Shown here: one piece after another, positions 11,457 to 19,741 of the stretch
How positions within the stretch are numbered: the first letter of the stretch is position 1
How the letters are laid out: every line of letters starts with the position of its first letter
Assembly (NCBI GenBank): GCA_039640505.1
Contig: CP046865.1
Location: forward strand, 1 to 64,000
DNA length: 64,000 nt
DNA from: Rhodobacteraceae bacterium Araon29
GTDB taxonomy: Bacteria; Pseudomonadota; Alphaproteobacteria; Rhodobacterales; Rhodobacteraceae
Direction: 5' to 3'
The notes under the pieces: model-generated
Seen by the model: the letters and a program-made list of their open reading frames with translations, nothing else
Database searches by the model: none
Told to the model about the DNA's origin: nothing
Program-made: the position numbers and the translations under genes

Positions 11457-13466
11457 TTAAAGCAGTGGCGCAATCACCAAGCTGACAATGGCCATAACAT
11501 TGATCAAAATGTTCATGGACGGACCTGATGTGTCTTTGAACGGATCACCAACTGTGTCGCCCACAACAACGGCACTATGGGTTTCGGACCCTTTGCCGCC
11601 AAGGTTGCCCTTTTCGACGTACTTCTTGGCATTGTCCCAAGCCCCACCGGCGTTCGCCATCATAAGGGCCATCAGCACACAGCCCAGAAGCGCGCCGCCA
11701 AGCATGCCACCAAGCGACTGAGCGCCAAGACCAAAACCAATCACCACTGGCGCACCAACAGCAATTGCACCCGGCAGGACCATCCGCTTAAGCGCAGCGG
11801 TTGTCGCAATATCAACACATCTTGCTGTATCCGGCTCTGCTTTGCCTTCTAGCAATCCAGGAATTTCACGGAACTGTCTGCGAATTTCGTTGATCATGTC
11901 AAACGCCGCTTCGCCCACAGCTGTCATTGTGATGGATGCAATCAAGAACGGGATCGTTCCGCCGATAAACATCCCAATCAAAACCGTAGGATCAGAGATT
12001 TGCAATGTGAACGCGCCTCTTCCGCTGGCAGCCCAAGCGGCCTCAACGGTTTCCGAGAACGCAGCAATGATCGCCAAAGCGGCCAGAGCAGCAGCGCCAA
12101 TGGCAAAGCCTTTACCGATCGCTGCTGTTGTATTGCCAACCTCATCAAGGCCATCTGTGATTTTGCGTGTCTCTTCGCCCATACCAGCCATTTCAGCAAT
12201 GCCGCCAGCGTTGTCTGCAACAGGGCCGTATGCGTCGATTGCCATGGTGATGCCAACTGTGGCCAGCATACCGACCGCAGCAATGCCCACACCATAAAGA
12301 CCGGCAAGTGATGTTGAGATAAAGATAATCAATGACAACACCAAAATCGGTGCAACAACTGATTCAAGTCCGACCGCAAGGCCGGTGATCATCACAGTGG
12401 CTGTACCGGTTTCGCCCGATTTAGCGATTTTGCGCACGGGGGCGCCGCCAGTGTAATATTCAGTGATCAAGCCGATTGCGATACCGCCTACAGCCCCGCT
12501 TACAACGGCCCACCAGTAATTTGCCGAAATTCCCATGTTTTGGATCAGGAACCATGCCATGATGATGAAGACCAGTGGTGCGCCCATTGTTCCGCTGCGC
12601 AGCGCCGCTTCGGGGGCTGAACCGGAACGCAAGTTGACCACAATGATGCCCAGAACCGACGCGATCAAACCTATGCTTGCAAGCATCAAAGGCAGAGCCA
12701 TCATCGAAGCCTGAAGTTCGGGGCTGATCGCCATTGTTGAAGCGATAGCAATACATGCGATCATTGCGCCACAGTAAGATTCAAAGATATCTGATCCCAT
12801 GCCCGCAATATCGCCGACATTATCACCAACGTTGTCAGCAATCACACCGGGGTTGCGTGGATCATCCTCTGGAATGCCGGCTTCAACCTTGCCGACCAAA
12901 TCCGCTCCGACATCGGCGCTTTTGGTAAAGATACCGCCGCCAACACGGGAAAATAGCGCAACTGTCGATCCGCCCATACCAAAGCCGTGAATGGCATGTG
13001 CAGTGTGCGGGTCACCGCCAAAATAGTAATATAGACCGCCCAGACCCATTAAGCCAAGCGATGCAACACAAAGCCCCATAATCGATCCACCTAGAAAGGC
13101 AACCGACAGAGACTTTGCCTCGCCATGCTGGTTCGCCGCAACAGCTGTACGGACATTGGCTTTGGTTGCTGAGAACATCCCAAGATAGCCTGCAACCGCT
13201 GAGGAAACCGCACCGACGACAAATGAGATCGCTGTGTTTAGGCCCAGTGGCGAGAAATAAATTCCCACGAGCAAGACCAAGCAGAAAAGCCCAAGCATTT
13301 TATACTCGCGGTGCATAAACACCATGGCCCCCAAGTGGATTTGGTCACCGATTTTTTTCACTAAGCCGTCACCTGCGTCTTCCCGTAATACCATCCGGTA
13401 AATAACAAACGCTATGATTAACCCCAACACGCCAAGTGCGGGCGGCAGCGCCAATAAATGAGTCAT
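11457..13466 (-). CDS. hppA: Membrane-bound (cation-translocating) inorganic pyrophosphatase
   Basis: This is an integral membrane enzyme that couples PPi hydrolysis to H+ or Na+ pumping across the inner membrane. The 669-residue protein is built of many hydrophobic segments. It carries the PPi-site motifs [11 protein letters not shown] (185-195) and [19 protein letters not shown] (201-219). The K+-dependence determinant [10 protein letters not shown] at 444-453 has Ala448 and Gly451 rather than Lys and Thr, so the enzyme is predicted to be the K+-stimulated type. H+ versus Na+ specificity is not assigned here. The gene stands alone with its own strong terminator. Confidence 0.96.
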   Translation of the reverse strand: MTHLLALPPALGVLGLIIAFVIYRMVLREDAGDGLVKKIGDQIHLGAMVFMHREYKMLGLFCLVLLVGIYFSPLGLNTAISFVVGAVSSAVAGYLGMFSATKANVRTAVAANQHGEAKSLSVAFLGGSIMGLCVASLGLMGLGGLYYYFGGDPHTAHAIHGFGMGGSTVALFSRVGGGIFTKSADVGADLVGKVEAGIPEDDPRNPGVIADNVGDNVGDIAGMGSDIFESYCGAMIACIAIASTMAISPELQASMMALPLMLASIGLIASVLGIIVVNLRSGSAPEAALRSGTMGAPLVFIIMAWFLIQNMGISANYWWAVVSGAVGGIAIGLITEYYTGGAPVRKIAKSGETGTATVMITGLAVGLESVVAPILVLSLIIFISTSLAGLYGVGIAAVGMLATVGITMAIDAYGPVADNAGGIAEMAGMGEETRKITDGLDEVGNTTAAIGKGFAIGAAALAALAIIAAFSETVEAAWAASGRGAFTLQISDPTVLIGMFIGGTIPFLIASITMTAVGEAAFDMINEIRRQFREIPGLLEGKAEPDTARCVDIATTAALKRMVLPGAIAVGAPVVIGFGLGAQSLGGMLGGALLGCVLMALMMANAGGAWDNAKKYVEKGNLGGKGSETHSAVVVGDTVGDPFKDTSGPSMNILINVMAIVSLVIAPLL

Positions 13467-13878
13467 CCGTGGATTTCCTTTTTTGTGCTAAGAAACTGTT
13501 AGGGCGGGTTTTACCTATATTTCTGCCAGCGTTGCAACACATTAATCCACAAATAGAGAACCCAGCTAATCGTGTGATCTGCAGGTTGACAAATTACAGC
13601 TGATTTGGATGCAAAGCGAAGGTGCAGCAAATACCAAAATTGACAGCGTATGTACTAACTAACTATCTAAAAAATATAAATTTTATTCAATTCCTATCAT
13701 TTTTGTTAACTGTCGTTTTACAGCTGAGCCGGGCGTAAAGCCCAAAGTGGGAAAACCGCCTCTCTCTGCAATTAATTTTGAAACTGTAGCTTTCTGTGCT
13801 GCCCAAATGCATTCCGGTATTTGGTTTTTACCCACACGTTGAAATATACAGCACTCTTTAAATTTTAAGCTTGAGAGA
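13467..13878. other. Intergenic region upstream of hppA
   Basis: About 410 bp lie between hppA and the ppaC terminator hairpin. The half next to hppA should hold the hppA promoter and leader; it is AT-rich around 13660-13690 but no clear promoter boxes stand out. The other half is covered by a weak small open frame (13683-13922). I see no RNA gene or repeat. Confidence 0.4.
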
Positions 13879-13922
13879 ATTTGGCGGCTTAATCCATCAA
13901 GCCGCCAAATTACAGTTGCCAT
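13683..13922 (-). CDS. Hypothetical small protein (79 aa), doubtful
   Basis: This open frame of 79 residues has a protein-like composition and a basic C-terminal half (SKLIAERGGFPTLGFTPGSA near 48-67). It overlaps the end of ppaC by 26 bp in another frame, and its first codons run through the hairpin that probably ends ppaC transcription. No clear ribosome site precedes the ATG. I do not recognise the family. It may be a real small gene with a later start, the remnant of one, or chance. Confidence 0.25.
   Translation of the reverse strand: MATVIWRLDGLSRQILSSLKFKECCIFQRVGKNQIPECIWAAQKATVSKLIAERGGFPTLGFTPGSAVKRQLTKMIGIE
13879..13910 (-). terminator. Hairpin at the ppaC stop, probable terminator
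   Basis: A perfect 12-bp stem (ATTTGGCGGCTT at 13879-13890 with its complement at 13899-13910) and an 8-nt loop span the ppaC stop codon. The following minus-strand sequence TTCTCTC is only partly T-rich, so termination may be incomplete. Confidence 0.6.
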
Positions 13923-14850
13923 CTAGCGATCGATGTAGCGCAGGAACAATCTGTTTTTTGCGGCTCATTAAGCCCGGTAAAACCATTGTATCTTCTGTCA
14001 CTTTTGCCCCGAATACCAGCTCTGCAAGCGCTTTGGTATGCTCGTCTGGAATTATCAAAGTTGCCTCTTCTCTGGATATATCAATCACAAACAACAAAAT
14101 CTGATCGATGCTGCTTGATGCAATGGTATCGGGAATTGCTTTTTTCAGTCCAGCCTTACGGGATAGAACAGCCCCGGGTGTTTGGGTTTCCAGTAGCGAC
14201 ACTCTAAATTTTGTGTCATTTATCACATAATCTTTGCTATCCAATGTGAGCAAGCTGCTGTCACTCAGACCTGAAATATCTGATTTGGCCTGCAACATTT
14301 GGTTTGCATAACTTTTGATATCGATCCCTAAATCCACAGCTAGATTTTCCGCCACTTTGCGGTCTTGCTCGGTTGTTGTCGGGCTCTTGAAAACTAGAGT
14401 ATCTGATAGAATGCACGACAGCGCCAGCCCCTTTAAACGATCAGGCATTTGATCCGCCACCTTGACGCCCATCAACTCAATCATCAAGGTTGCCGTGCAT
14501 CCGAGGGGCCGCACGGTAATATTTATAATGTCTTTGGTAGCTAAACCGCCTACCCATTTATGATGGTCGATTATTTCTTGTATCTGGCATTGGTTGATGT
14601 TTTCCGGCAGTTCGTCGGGATTGTTGGTGTCAACAATGACAACCGGGGTCTCTGCTGCCAATTCACCAAGAACATCAGGCTTGCTGATTCCCCAGAAGTT
14701 CAAAACAAATTTTGCTTCATTATTCGGCTCACCAAGCACTTTGGCGGTGGCAGGTGTCTTTTTAATTTCCGTCAGATACCAAGCCCAGATTATGGCGCTG
14801 CCGGTACTATCCGTATCGGGGGACCGATGCCCAAACACAAAAAAACTCAT
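13897..14850 (-). CDS. ppaC: Manganese-dependent (family II) inorganic pyrophosphatase
   Basis: This is a soluble DHH-family enzyme that hydrolyses PPi to two phosphates. The 317-residue product has the metal-binding set H8, D12, D14 (FGHRSPDTDS), D74 and the DHH motif at 95-97. It also has the C-terminal SRKKQIVP motif that binds substrate. The start at 14850 (MSFFVFGHRS) is supported by AAGGA about 8 nt upstream; the longer open frame to 14904 adds non-conserved residues. It lies near the membrane pyrophosphatase gene but with a separate terminator and promoter region. Confidence 0.94.
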   Translation of the reverse strand: MSFFVFGHRSPDTDSTGSAIIWAWYLTEIKKTPATAKVLGEPNNEAKFVLNFWGISKPDVLGELAAETPVVIVDTNNPDELPENINQCQIQEIIDHHKWVGGLATKDIINITVRPLGCTATLMIELMGVKVADQMPDRLKGLALSCILSDTLVFKSPTTTEQDRKVAENLAVDLGIDIKSYANQMLQAKSDISGLSDSSLLTLDSKDYVINDTKFRVSLLETQTPGAVLSRKAGLKKAIPDTIASSSIDQILLFVIDISREEATLIIPDEHTKALAELVFGAKVTEDTMVLPGLMSRKKQIVPALHRSLDGNCNLAA

Positions 14851-14931
14851 AAACAAATTCCTTAGATAAAAATATAAAAAAGTCATATAATCTGCAGGAA
14901 ACAAATTGTCACCGGGCTGCGGCCAAATGCC

Positions 14932-15684
14932 CTAACCGCGAAGAAAAACAGGCTTGTTTTCAGTGGATAAATTAGGCTTATACCGATATCCGCCAGCATC
15001 AAAATCACATAGTGACTCTGTGTTTGAGATCCGGTTTGAAACAACAAAACGCGCCATCGCTCCACGCGCACGCTTTGCATAAAAGCTAATAATTTTTGGG
15101 CCTTTTTCAGTGTTTTCCATAAATACCGGCGAAATTACCGGCATTGACAGTGCTTGGGTGTCCACGGCTTGAAAATATTCTTGTGAAGCGCAGTTAATTA
15201 TGGCTGTGCTTTTTGTGGTTTTTGCTTGCGCGCTAAGCTCTAACGCCAATGCTGAGCCCCAGTATTCGTAAAGGTTTTTACCGTGTTCAGTCTTTAACCG
15301 GCTGCCCATTTCCAACCGATAGGGTTCAATTTCATCCAAGGGGCGCAGTATCCCGTAAAGACCTGATAAAATCCGCAAATGCTCTTGTGCCCACCGCAAT
15401 GCGTCTGCATCTAGGGTTGCCGCCTCTAGCCCTTGAAAAGTATCTCCTGCAAAAGCAAAGGCCGCGGGTTTGCGATTTTGGCTGCCAAAATCAGAAAATC
15501 TTTGATGGTTGAGTTTTGCCAAATTGGGGCTGATCTTCATCAGCTTTGCAAGCTCACCGCTTGTCAGTTTCGCTGCTTCTGTTACCAGTTCGCGCGTACG
15601 CTCAGGAAACACTGGCTGTGTTGGCTGCAATCCGGCAACCGGGTCCATATCAAGTTTTTTAGCGGGTGATACAACAACCAGCAT
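14932..15684 (-). CDS. yaaA: Peroxide stress protein YaaA (DUF328)
   Basis: This belongs to the YaaA family; in E. coli the protein limits free intracellular iron during peroxide stress. The 250-residue product begins MLVVVSPAKKLD, the diagnostic N-terminus, and is of normal length. The ATG at 15684 has GAGG about 8 nt upstream, which favours it over the in-frame ATG at 15696. The gene starts 30 bp after the recQ stop on the same strand, so the two are probably co-transcribed. Confidence 0.93.
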   Translation of the reverse strand: MLVVVSPAKKLDMDPVAGLQPTQPVFPERTRELVTEAAKLTSGELAKLMKISPNLAKLNHQRFSDFGSQNRKPAAFAFAGDTFQGLEAATLDADALRWAQEHLRILSGLYGILRPLDEIEPYRLEMGSRLKTEHGKNLYEYWGSALALELSAQAKTTKSTAIINCASQEYFQAVDTQALSMPVISPVFMENTEKGPKIISFYAKRARGAMARFVVSNRISNTESLCDFDAGGYRYKPNLSTENKPVFLRG

Positions 15685-15714
15685 GAGCAACCTCAAATGT
15701 TTACACCCTGTTAT

Positions 15715-17757
15715 CTAGGGCGCTTTTTCAAAAACGTCCAGAAACGCTTGGCCAAACCGATGTGTTTTTTGATCACCCAGCACTTTTGCCATGCTGTCCA
15801 GATCGCGCGGCTTTAGCTTAATAAGTTTGGCCAGTAATGCGGCCGAGCAAGTAAGAGGTTTATCAATGCCCTGCGTTCCGCGTGACAGTTCGGCCTGAAC
15901 CTCAAGCAACCGGTCATAAAGCTCGCCATCCTTGCGCCCCGCAAGCTTTCTACGCTGCGGATGGGGCTGTGTGACGCTTTCGTTGATCACATTTAAAAAT
16001 GTCAGACCATAATTTTCCAGTTTTTTGGCCCCTACACCGTTAATGCGCGCCATATCATCAAGGGTTTGTGGACGGCTTTGAGCCATCTCAATTAAGGTGC
16101 GATCATTAAAAATGATATAGGCTGGCACATGCGCAGACTCAGCCAACTGGCGGCGCTGTGCTTTAAGAGCCGCCAGTAAGGGCGCATCTTCTTCACTAAC
16201 GAGCGCCTTTGCCTCAGCGCCTTTTTGAATCTGTTTCATCGTGTCTTTTCGCAGCGATATGGATTGCTCTGCACGCAGCACAGGCAATGCTGCATCCGTC
16301 ATTCGAAGGGCGCCCATACGCTCTTTATCGGGCCGGATTAAATCATGGCCCATCATTTGCCGAAAAACCGCTTGCCATTGCGCCCTCGAAAGGTCTTTGC
16401 CGACCCCAAAGGTGGGCAGGTCCTGATGCCCGCGCTGCCGGACCTTTTCTGTTTCCTGACCAAGTAAAATATCGATCAAATGCCCAGCGCCAAAGGTTTC
16501 TTTGGTACGCAAGGCCGCCGACAGAGCTTTTCGAACAACATCGGTTCCGTCAAATATCTCTGGTGGTTGGTCGCATAAATCGCAATTTTTACAGGTGATT
16601 TTTGTTTCACCAAAATAGGACAAAAGCGATTTGCGGCGGCACTCTAGCGCCTCTGCCAAACCGAGCAATGCATTCAAGCGGCCATGATCGGCCAAACGCC
16701 GATCGGCGTCGGCCAATCCTTCGTCGATTTGGCTTCGCCTTAGGCGAATATCTTCTGCCCCATAAAGCGTAATCGCTTCGGCTGGCGCCCCATCGCGCCC
16801 AGCGCGGCCAATTTCCTGATAGTAGCTTTCGATGGATTTGGGCAGGTCAGCATGCGCAACCCAGCGGATGTCAGGTTTATCCACCCCCATCCCAAAGGCC
16901 ACAGTTGCCACGACAATCAACCCATCCTCGGTGGCAAACCGGGCTTCAACATCGCGCCGCATATCGGCCTCCATCCCGCCGTGGTAGTGGCAGGCTGAAT
17001 GTCCCTCTTCCCTCAGTGCAGCGGCAAGCGTTTCGGTTTTGGCCCGAGTACCACAATACACTATGCCAGATTGCCCTCTTCGCGCCAGAGCAAAGGCAAG
17101 TAGCTGTTTTCGGGGGGCATTTTTGATAGCAAAGGATAAATGAATGTTGGGTCTATCAAAGCCGCGCAGGAATGTAGTGGGCGCTGCACCGTCGAATAGC
17201 CTTTCGACAATCTCTTGCCGGGTTTCGGCATCTGCGGTTGCTGTAAAAGCAGCCAAGGGCACGCCCAAAGCACGTCGCAATGCGCCAATGCGCAGATAAT
17301 CGGGCCGAAAATCATGTCCCCACTGGCTCACACAATGGGCTTCATCCACCGCCAGCATACTGACGTGATACCGACGTAATACCGACTGCATAGAATCCGC
17401 CGCCAACCGTTCTGGCGCTAGGTATAAAAGTTTTAGCTTTCCTGCGTTCAGCGCCTCAAAAACCGCATCCGTTTCCTGCTGGGTATTGGCCGAAGTTAGA
17501 GCCCCCGCAGCAACACCCGAGGCTTGCAAAGCCCGCACCTGATCCCGCATCAAAGCAATCAATGGAGAGATGACAACCGTCAACCCATCGCGCATCAGCG
17601 CAGGAAGTTGAAAGCACAAAGATTTGCCGCCGCCGGTTGGCATAATGGCCAAAACATTGTCACCGCAAGCCACTGCTTCAACGATTTCTTTTTGACCGCG
17701 GCGAAACTTACTAAACCCAAAAACATCGCGCAGCAGTGTTTCTTGGTGCGCCATCAA
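15715..17757 (-). CDS. recQ: ATP-dependent DNA helicase RecQ
   Basis: RecQ is a 3'-5' DNA helicase for recombination and repair of stalled forks. In the 680-residue protein Walker A MPTGGGKS is at 39-46 and the DEAH box is at 138-141, followed by the RecQ-specific aromatic loop (CVSQWGHDFR). The zinc-binding cysteines lie in a TCKNCDLC segment near 388, then a winged helix, and C-terminal HRDC sequence with INGVGAKKLENYG. Domain order and length are those of complete RecQ. ATGs at codons 1, 2 are both plausible starts. Confidence 0.96.
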   Translation of the reverse strand: MMAHQETLLRDVFGFSKFRRGQKEIVEAVACGDNVLAIMPTGGGKSLCFQLPALMRDGLTVVISPLIALMRDQVRALQASGVAAGALTSANTQQETDAVFEALNAGKLKLLYLAPERLAADSMQSVLRRYHVSMLAVDEAHCVSQWGHDFRPDYLRIGALRRALGVPLAAFTATADAETRQEIVERLFDGAAPTTFLRGFDRPNIHLSFAIKNAPRKQLLAFALARRGQSGIVYCGTRAKTETLAAALREEGHSACHYHGGMEADMRRDVEARFATEDGLIVVATVAFGMGVDKPDIRWVAHADLPKSIESYYQEIGRAGRDGAPAEAITLYGAEDIRLRRSQIDEGLADADRRLADHGRLNALLGLAEALECRRKSLLSYFGETKITCKNCDLCDQPPEIFDGTDVVRKALSAALRTKETFGAGHLIDILLGQETEKVRQRGHQDLPTFGVGKDLSRAQWQAVFRQMMGHDLIRPDKERMGALRMTDAALPVLRAEQSISLRKDTMKQIQKGAEAKALVSEEDAPLLAALKAQRRQLAESAHVPAYIIFNDRTLIEMAQSRPQTLDDMARINGVGAKKLENYGLTFLNVINESVTQPHPQRRKLAGRKDGELYDRLLEVQAELSRGTQGIDKPLTCSAALLAKLIKLKPRDLDSMAKVLGDQKTHRFGQAFLDVFEKAP

Positions 17758-17897
17758 AGTCCCTGTTTTTCTTTTTCAATGCTCGTGAATTGGGTGTCCC
17801 ATACTCGCCAGCATCAAACAAGTCCCAGACATGAAATTAACCAAAATATCGCCCAATTGAGTTTCTATCAGGTTAAATATCCGTACTAAACAATTGC

Positions 17898-18182
17898 TTA
17901 TCGCAATAGGATTTCTGGCAAAATATAGTCACGCAAGGAAATGATAATGACAAAAGCCACCAAAGGAGCAAGATCAAGAGGGCGCGTGTCAGGAAGAATG
18001 CGCCGGATCGGATTATAAATCGGTTCCAAAAGCCGGTTCAAACCATACCAGATTTGCGACACCAATTGCTGATGCAAATTAAGCACCTGAAAGCTAATGA
18101 GCCAACTCATGATGATATGTACAATCATAATAAAGAAAGCGATATCAAGAACCAGCCTGATCGGTCCGTAAATTGCCATCAT
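17898..18182 (-). CDS. YggT-family membrane protein
   Basis: This is a small inner-membrane protein of 94 residues with two hydrophobic segments flanking the family-typical motif PIYNPIRRILP near 55-65. YggT proteins are of poorly known function and have been linked to osmotic or ionic stress and, in some lineages, cell division. It is on the same strand as arfB, 83 bp downstream of it. Confidence 0.9.
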   Translation of the reverse strand: MMAIYGPIRLVLDIAFFIMIVHIIMSWLISFQVLNLHQQLVSQIWYGLNRLLEPIYNPIRRILPDTRPLDLAPLVAFVIIISLRDYILPEILLR

Positions 18183-18265
18183 CTATGCGGCCTCCTAATT
18201 TTGATACTGCACAAGTAGGGAATTGATTACAAAAGGGCAAGGGGAGCGGTCAAACAGTGTTTAAA

Positions 18266-18700
18266 TTAATCATCGGCAGTATCAGTTGGGCGCAATCTTC
18301 CACGGGTTACTTTCACGCCTGCGCGGGCCTTTTTTGAATCTAACCTACGCCTTTGGCTGGCTTTGGTCGGCCGTGTCGGGATGCGCCTTTTCGGGGTAAC
18401 TAACGCCCGAGAAATCAGTTCCACCAACCGCGCACGCGCAATTTCACGGTTGCGCCCCTGATGACGAGTTTCATCGCACTGGATGATAATTGCACCTTCT
18501 TTAGTCCACTTTCGTCCTGCCATTTTTTTAAGCCGTGATTTAACCGGGTCAGCTAAAGACGGAGATCTTGCCGCTTCAAACCGCAGTTCAACTGCCGAGC
18601 TGACTTTATTGACGTTCTGTCCACCAGGACCAGATGCGCGGGTAAAGTGCTCTGTCAGCTCCCAATCCTGCAGGCTAATGTCATCCGAAATCCGCAGCAT
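18266..18700 (-). CDS. arfB: Alternative ribosome-rescue peptidyl-tRNA hydrolase ArfB
   Basis: ArfB is a release-factor-like protein that hydrolyses peptidyl-tRNA on ribosomes stalled at the end of mRNAs lacking a stop codon. The 144-residue product has the catalytic GGQ at 26-28 in SGPGGQNVNK. It also has the strongly basic C-terminal tail (from about 110) that inserts in the mRNA channel. It lacks the codon-recognition domain of RF1/RF2, as expected. The terminator of the neighbouring structured transcript ends about 50 bp upstream, so arfB likely has its own promoter. Confidence 0.93.
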   Translation of the reverse strand: MLRISDDISLQDWELTEHFTRASGPGGQNVNKVSSAVELRFEAARSPSLADPVKSRLKKMAGRKWTKEGAIIIQCDETRHQGRNREIARARLVELISRALVTPKRRIPTRPTKASQRRRLDSKKARAGVKVTRGRLRPTDTADD

Positions 18701-18747
18701 GTTGCAGGTGTCCTGATCTAATCCCTAAAATGTTTTTACTATCATTC

Positions 18748-18777
18748 AAAAAGGGCCGTCCGTTGCGGACGACCCTT
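18748..18777 (-). terminator. Rho-independent terminator of the small transcript
   Basis: On the minus strand the stem AAGGG-x-CGTCCG / CGGACG-x-CCCTT (11 pairs with one mismatch) has a 3-nt CAA loop and is followed by TTTTT. The plus strand has no T-run after the stem, so it serves minus-strand transcription coming from the yhhQ side. Confidence 0.88.
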
Positions 18778-18844
18778 CGAGACTTACGGAGGTGGGCCGG
18801 TTAGGCGCTCACCAATTTAGTCGATCACACGACCAAGGTTTGCC

Positions 18845-18901
18845 TCAGGCGTGTGTCTCCCAAACTGTTCCGACACCTCTCTCCAATACCTCTCTAGACA
18901 C
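18845..18901 (-). CDS. Micro-ORF, 18 codons, with exceptionally strong ribosome site
   Basis: A GTG start is followed by 17 sense codons (SREVLERGVGTVWETHA) and TGA. The start codon lies 4 nt after GGAGGTGG, which is close to optimal. Such a strong site in front of a very short frame suggests either a genuine microprotein or a translated regulatory leader. The single Trp and lack of repeated codons argue against an amino-acid attenuator. Reality depends on conservation that I cannot test here. Confidence 0.4.
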   Translation of the reverse strand: MSREVLERGVGTVWETHA

Positions 18902-18917
18902 TGGACCACCTCCTTTC
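18902..18917 (-). promoter_or_regulatory. Extended Shine-Dalgarno, near-complete anti-16S match
   Basis: The plus strand at 18901-18917 reads CTGGACCACCTCCTTTC, which differs at one base from the conserved 16S rRNA 3' terminus CTGGATCACCTCCTTTC. Read on the minus strand it is therefore an unusually long ribosome-binding sequence. A matching anti-Shine-Dalgarno lies at 18788-18795 in the same predicted transcript. Confidence 0.75.
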
Positions 18918-18972
18918 GTTTTGTTTCAGATACAAAGTATGGTGGCACAGATTAAAGATTTGTCAAAATGTT

Positions 18973-19614
18973 TTATGCAGAGGGTTGCAAAATTTTGCCG
19001 ATAGCAATCCGAAAGGGGATCAGCGCAATCAATGCTAAGGTCATTTTCACCAACCAATCGGCAATAGCTAAAGACACCCATAGCGGATAAAGCGCACCAA
19101 TATTCATCAGCGGAACAGCCTCCCATGCCCAAGAGATTTCTTCATTTGCAGAGGCCGGAAACAGCGTAATGCGGGCAGAAAAGGCAATGGTGAAAAACAG
19201 TGCGGTATCTAAAGCCGAACCGACAAAAGTAGATGCCAGAGGCGCACGCCACCAGACGCCTTGTCGCATGCGGTCAAAGATGAAAACATCGACAAGCTGC
19301 GCGGTCAGGAAAGCTATGCCTGATCCAACCGCAATCCTTAAAGCAACGGCAGCATATTCATATCCGTCGCCCTGCAGCAGTATCTGACTGCCGATCAAAG
19401 AACATATAATGCCGGTCACAAAACCTACAAAGACAACCCGTCTTGCAGCGTGGGGGCCGTAAACACGGTTCATCAAATCCGTTACCAGAAAGGCAAAAGG
19501 ATAAGTAAAGGCACCCCAGGTCAGTAGCCCATCAAGAATAAGAAACTGAACGAGGATGTTTGAGGCCACAACAATGGCCGCCATGGCAATTACGCCGGGA
19601 AGAAGTCTTTGCAT
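18973..19614 (-). CDS. Queuosine precursor transporter (YhhQ/VUT family)
   Basis: This is a 213-residue integral membrane protein with about six hydrophobic segments and the family-typical sequence PFAFLVTDLMNRVYGP near 39-54. YhhQ of E. coli imports queuosine precursors (preQ0/preQ1) used to modify tRNA wobble guanosine, and the same role is inferred here. Its leader carries a stable stem-loop (19638-19676), and a structured small transcript lies immediately downstream. Confidence 0.9.
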   Translation of the reverse strand: MQRLLPGVIAMAAIVVASNILVQFLILDGLLTWGAFTYPFAFLVTDLMNRVYGPHAARRVVFVGFVTGIICSLIGSQILLQGDGYEYAAVALRIAVGSGIAFLTAQLVDVFIFDRMRQGVWWRAPLASTFVGSALDTALFFTIAFSARITLFPASANEEISWAWEAVPLMNIGALYPLWVSLAIADWLVKMTLALIALIPFRIAIGKILQPSA

Positions 19615-19637
19615 TTTGTAATCCGTTTTATCAAGGT

Positions 19638-19676
19638 CGCGGAGACTTGGCCTTTGACCGCCAAAGGCCTGCCGCG
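19638..19676 (-). promoter_or_regulatory. Stem-loop in the yhhQ leader
   Basis: There is a perfect 8-bp stem GGCCTTTG / CAAAGGCC (19649-19656 with 19662-19669) around a 5-nt loop, enclosed by CGCGG / CCGCG (19638-19642 with 19672-19676). It lies 24 nt before the yhhQ start. There is no T-run, so it is not an obvious terminator of the upstream MFS gene. It does not match the preQ1 riboswitch consensus that I know. Confidence 0.45.
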
Positions 19677-19741
19677 TCTAAGCGCTTCTTCATTGGGCGT
19701 CAATAGCCAGAGGTGTTGAATACAACATCCGGGCGGGAAAA

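Larger units (their letters stand above)
18748..18921 (-). ncRNA. Candidate structured small RNA or micro-mRNA
   Basis: The segment lies between the transporter gene yhhQ and arfB and ends in a strong terminator. Three elements occur in order. First is GAAAGGAGGTGGTCC (18917-18903), which can pair with about 15 nt of the conserved 16S rRNA 3' end, counting one G-U pair. Second is an 18-codon ORF opening with GTG at 18901. Third is CCACCTCC (18795-18788), an exact 8-nt complement of the Shine-Dalgarno core. Between ORF and anti-Shine-Dalgarno, TTGGTCG and CGACTAA (7 pairs, one G-U) form a hairpin with a TGTGAT loop, enclosed by ACC/GGT and AGGC/GCCT pairings. I do not recognise a named RNA family. 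The 5' end is a guess. Confidence 0.55.
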
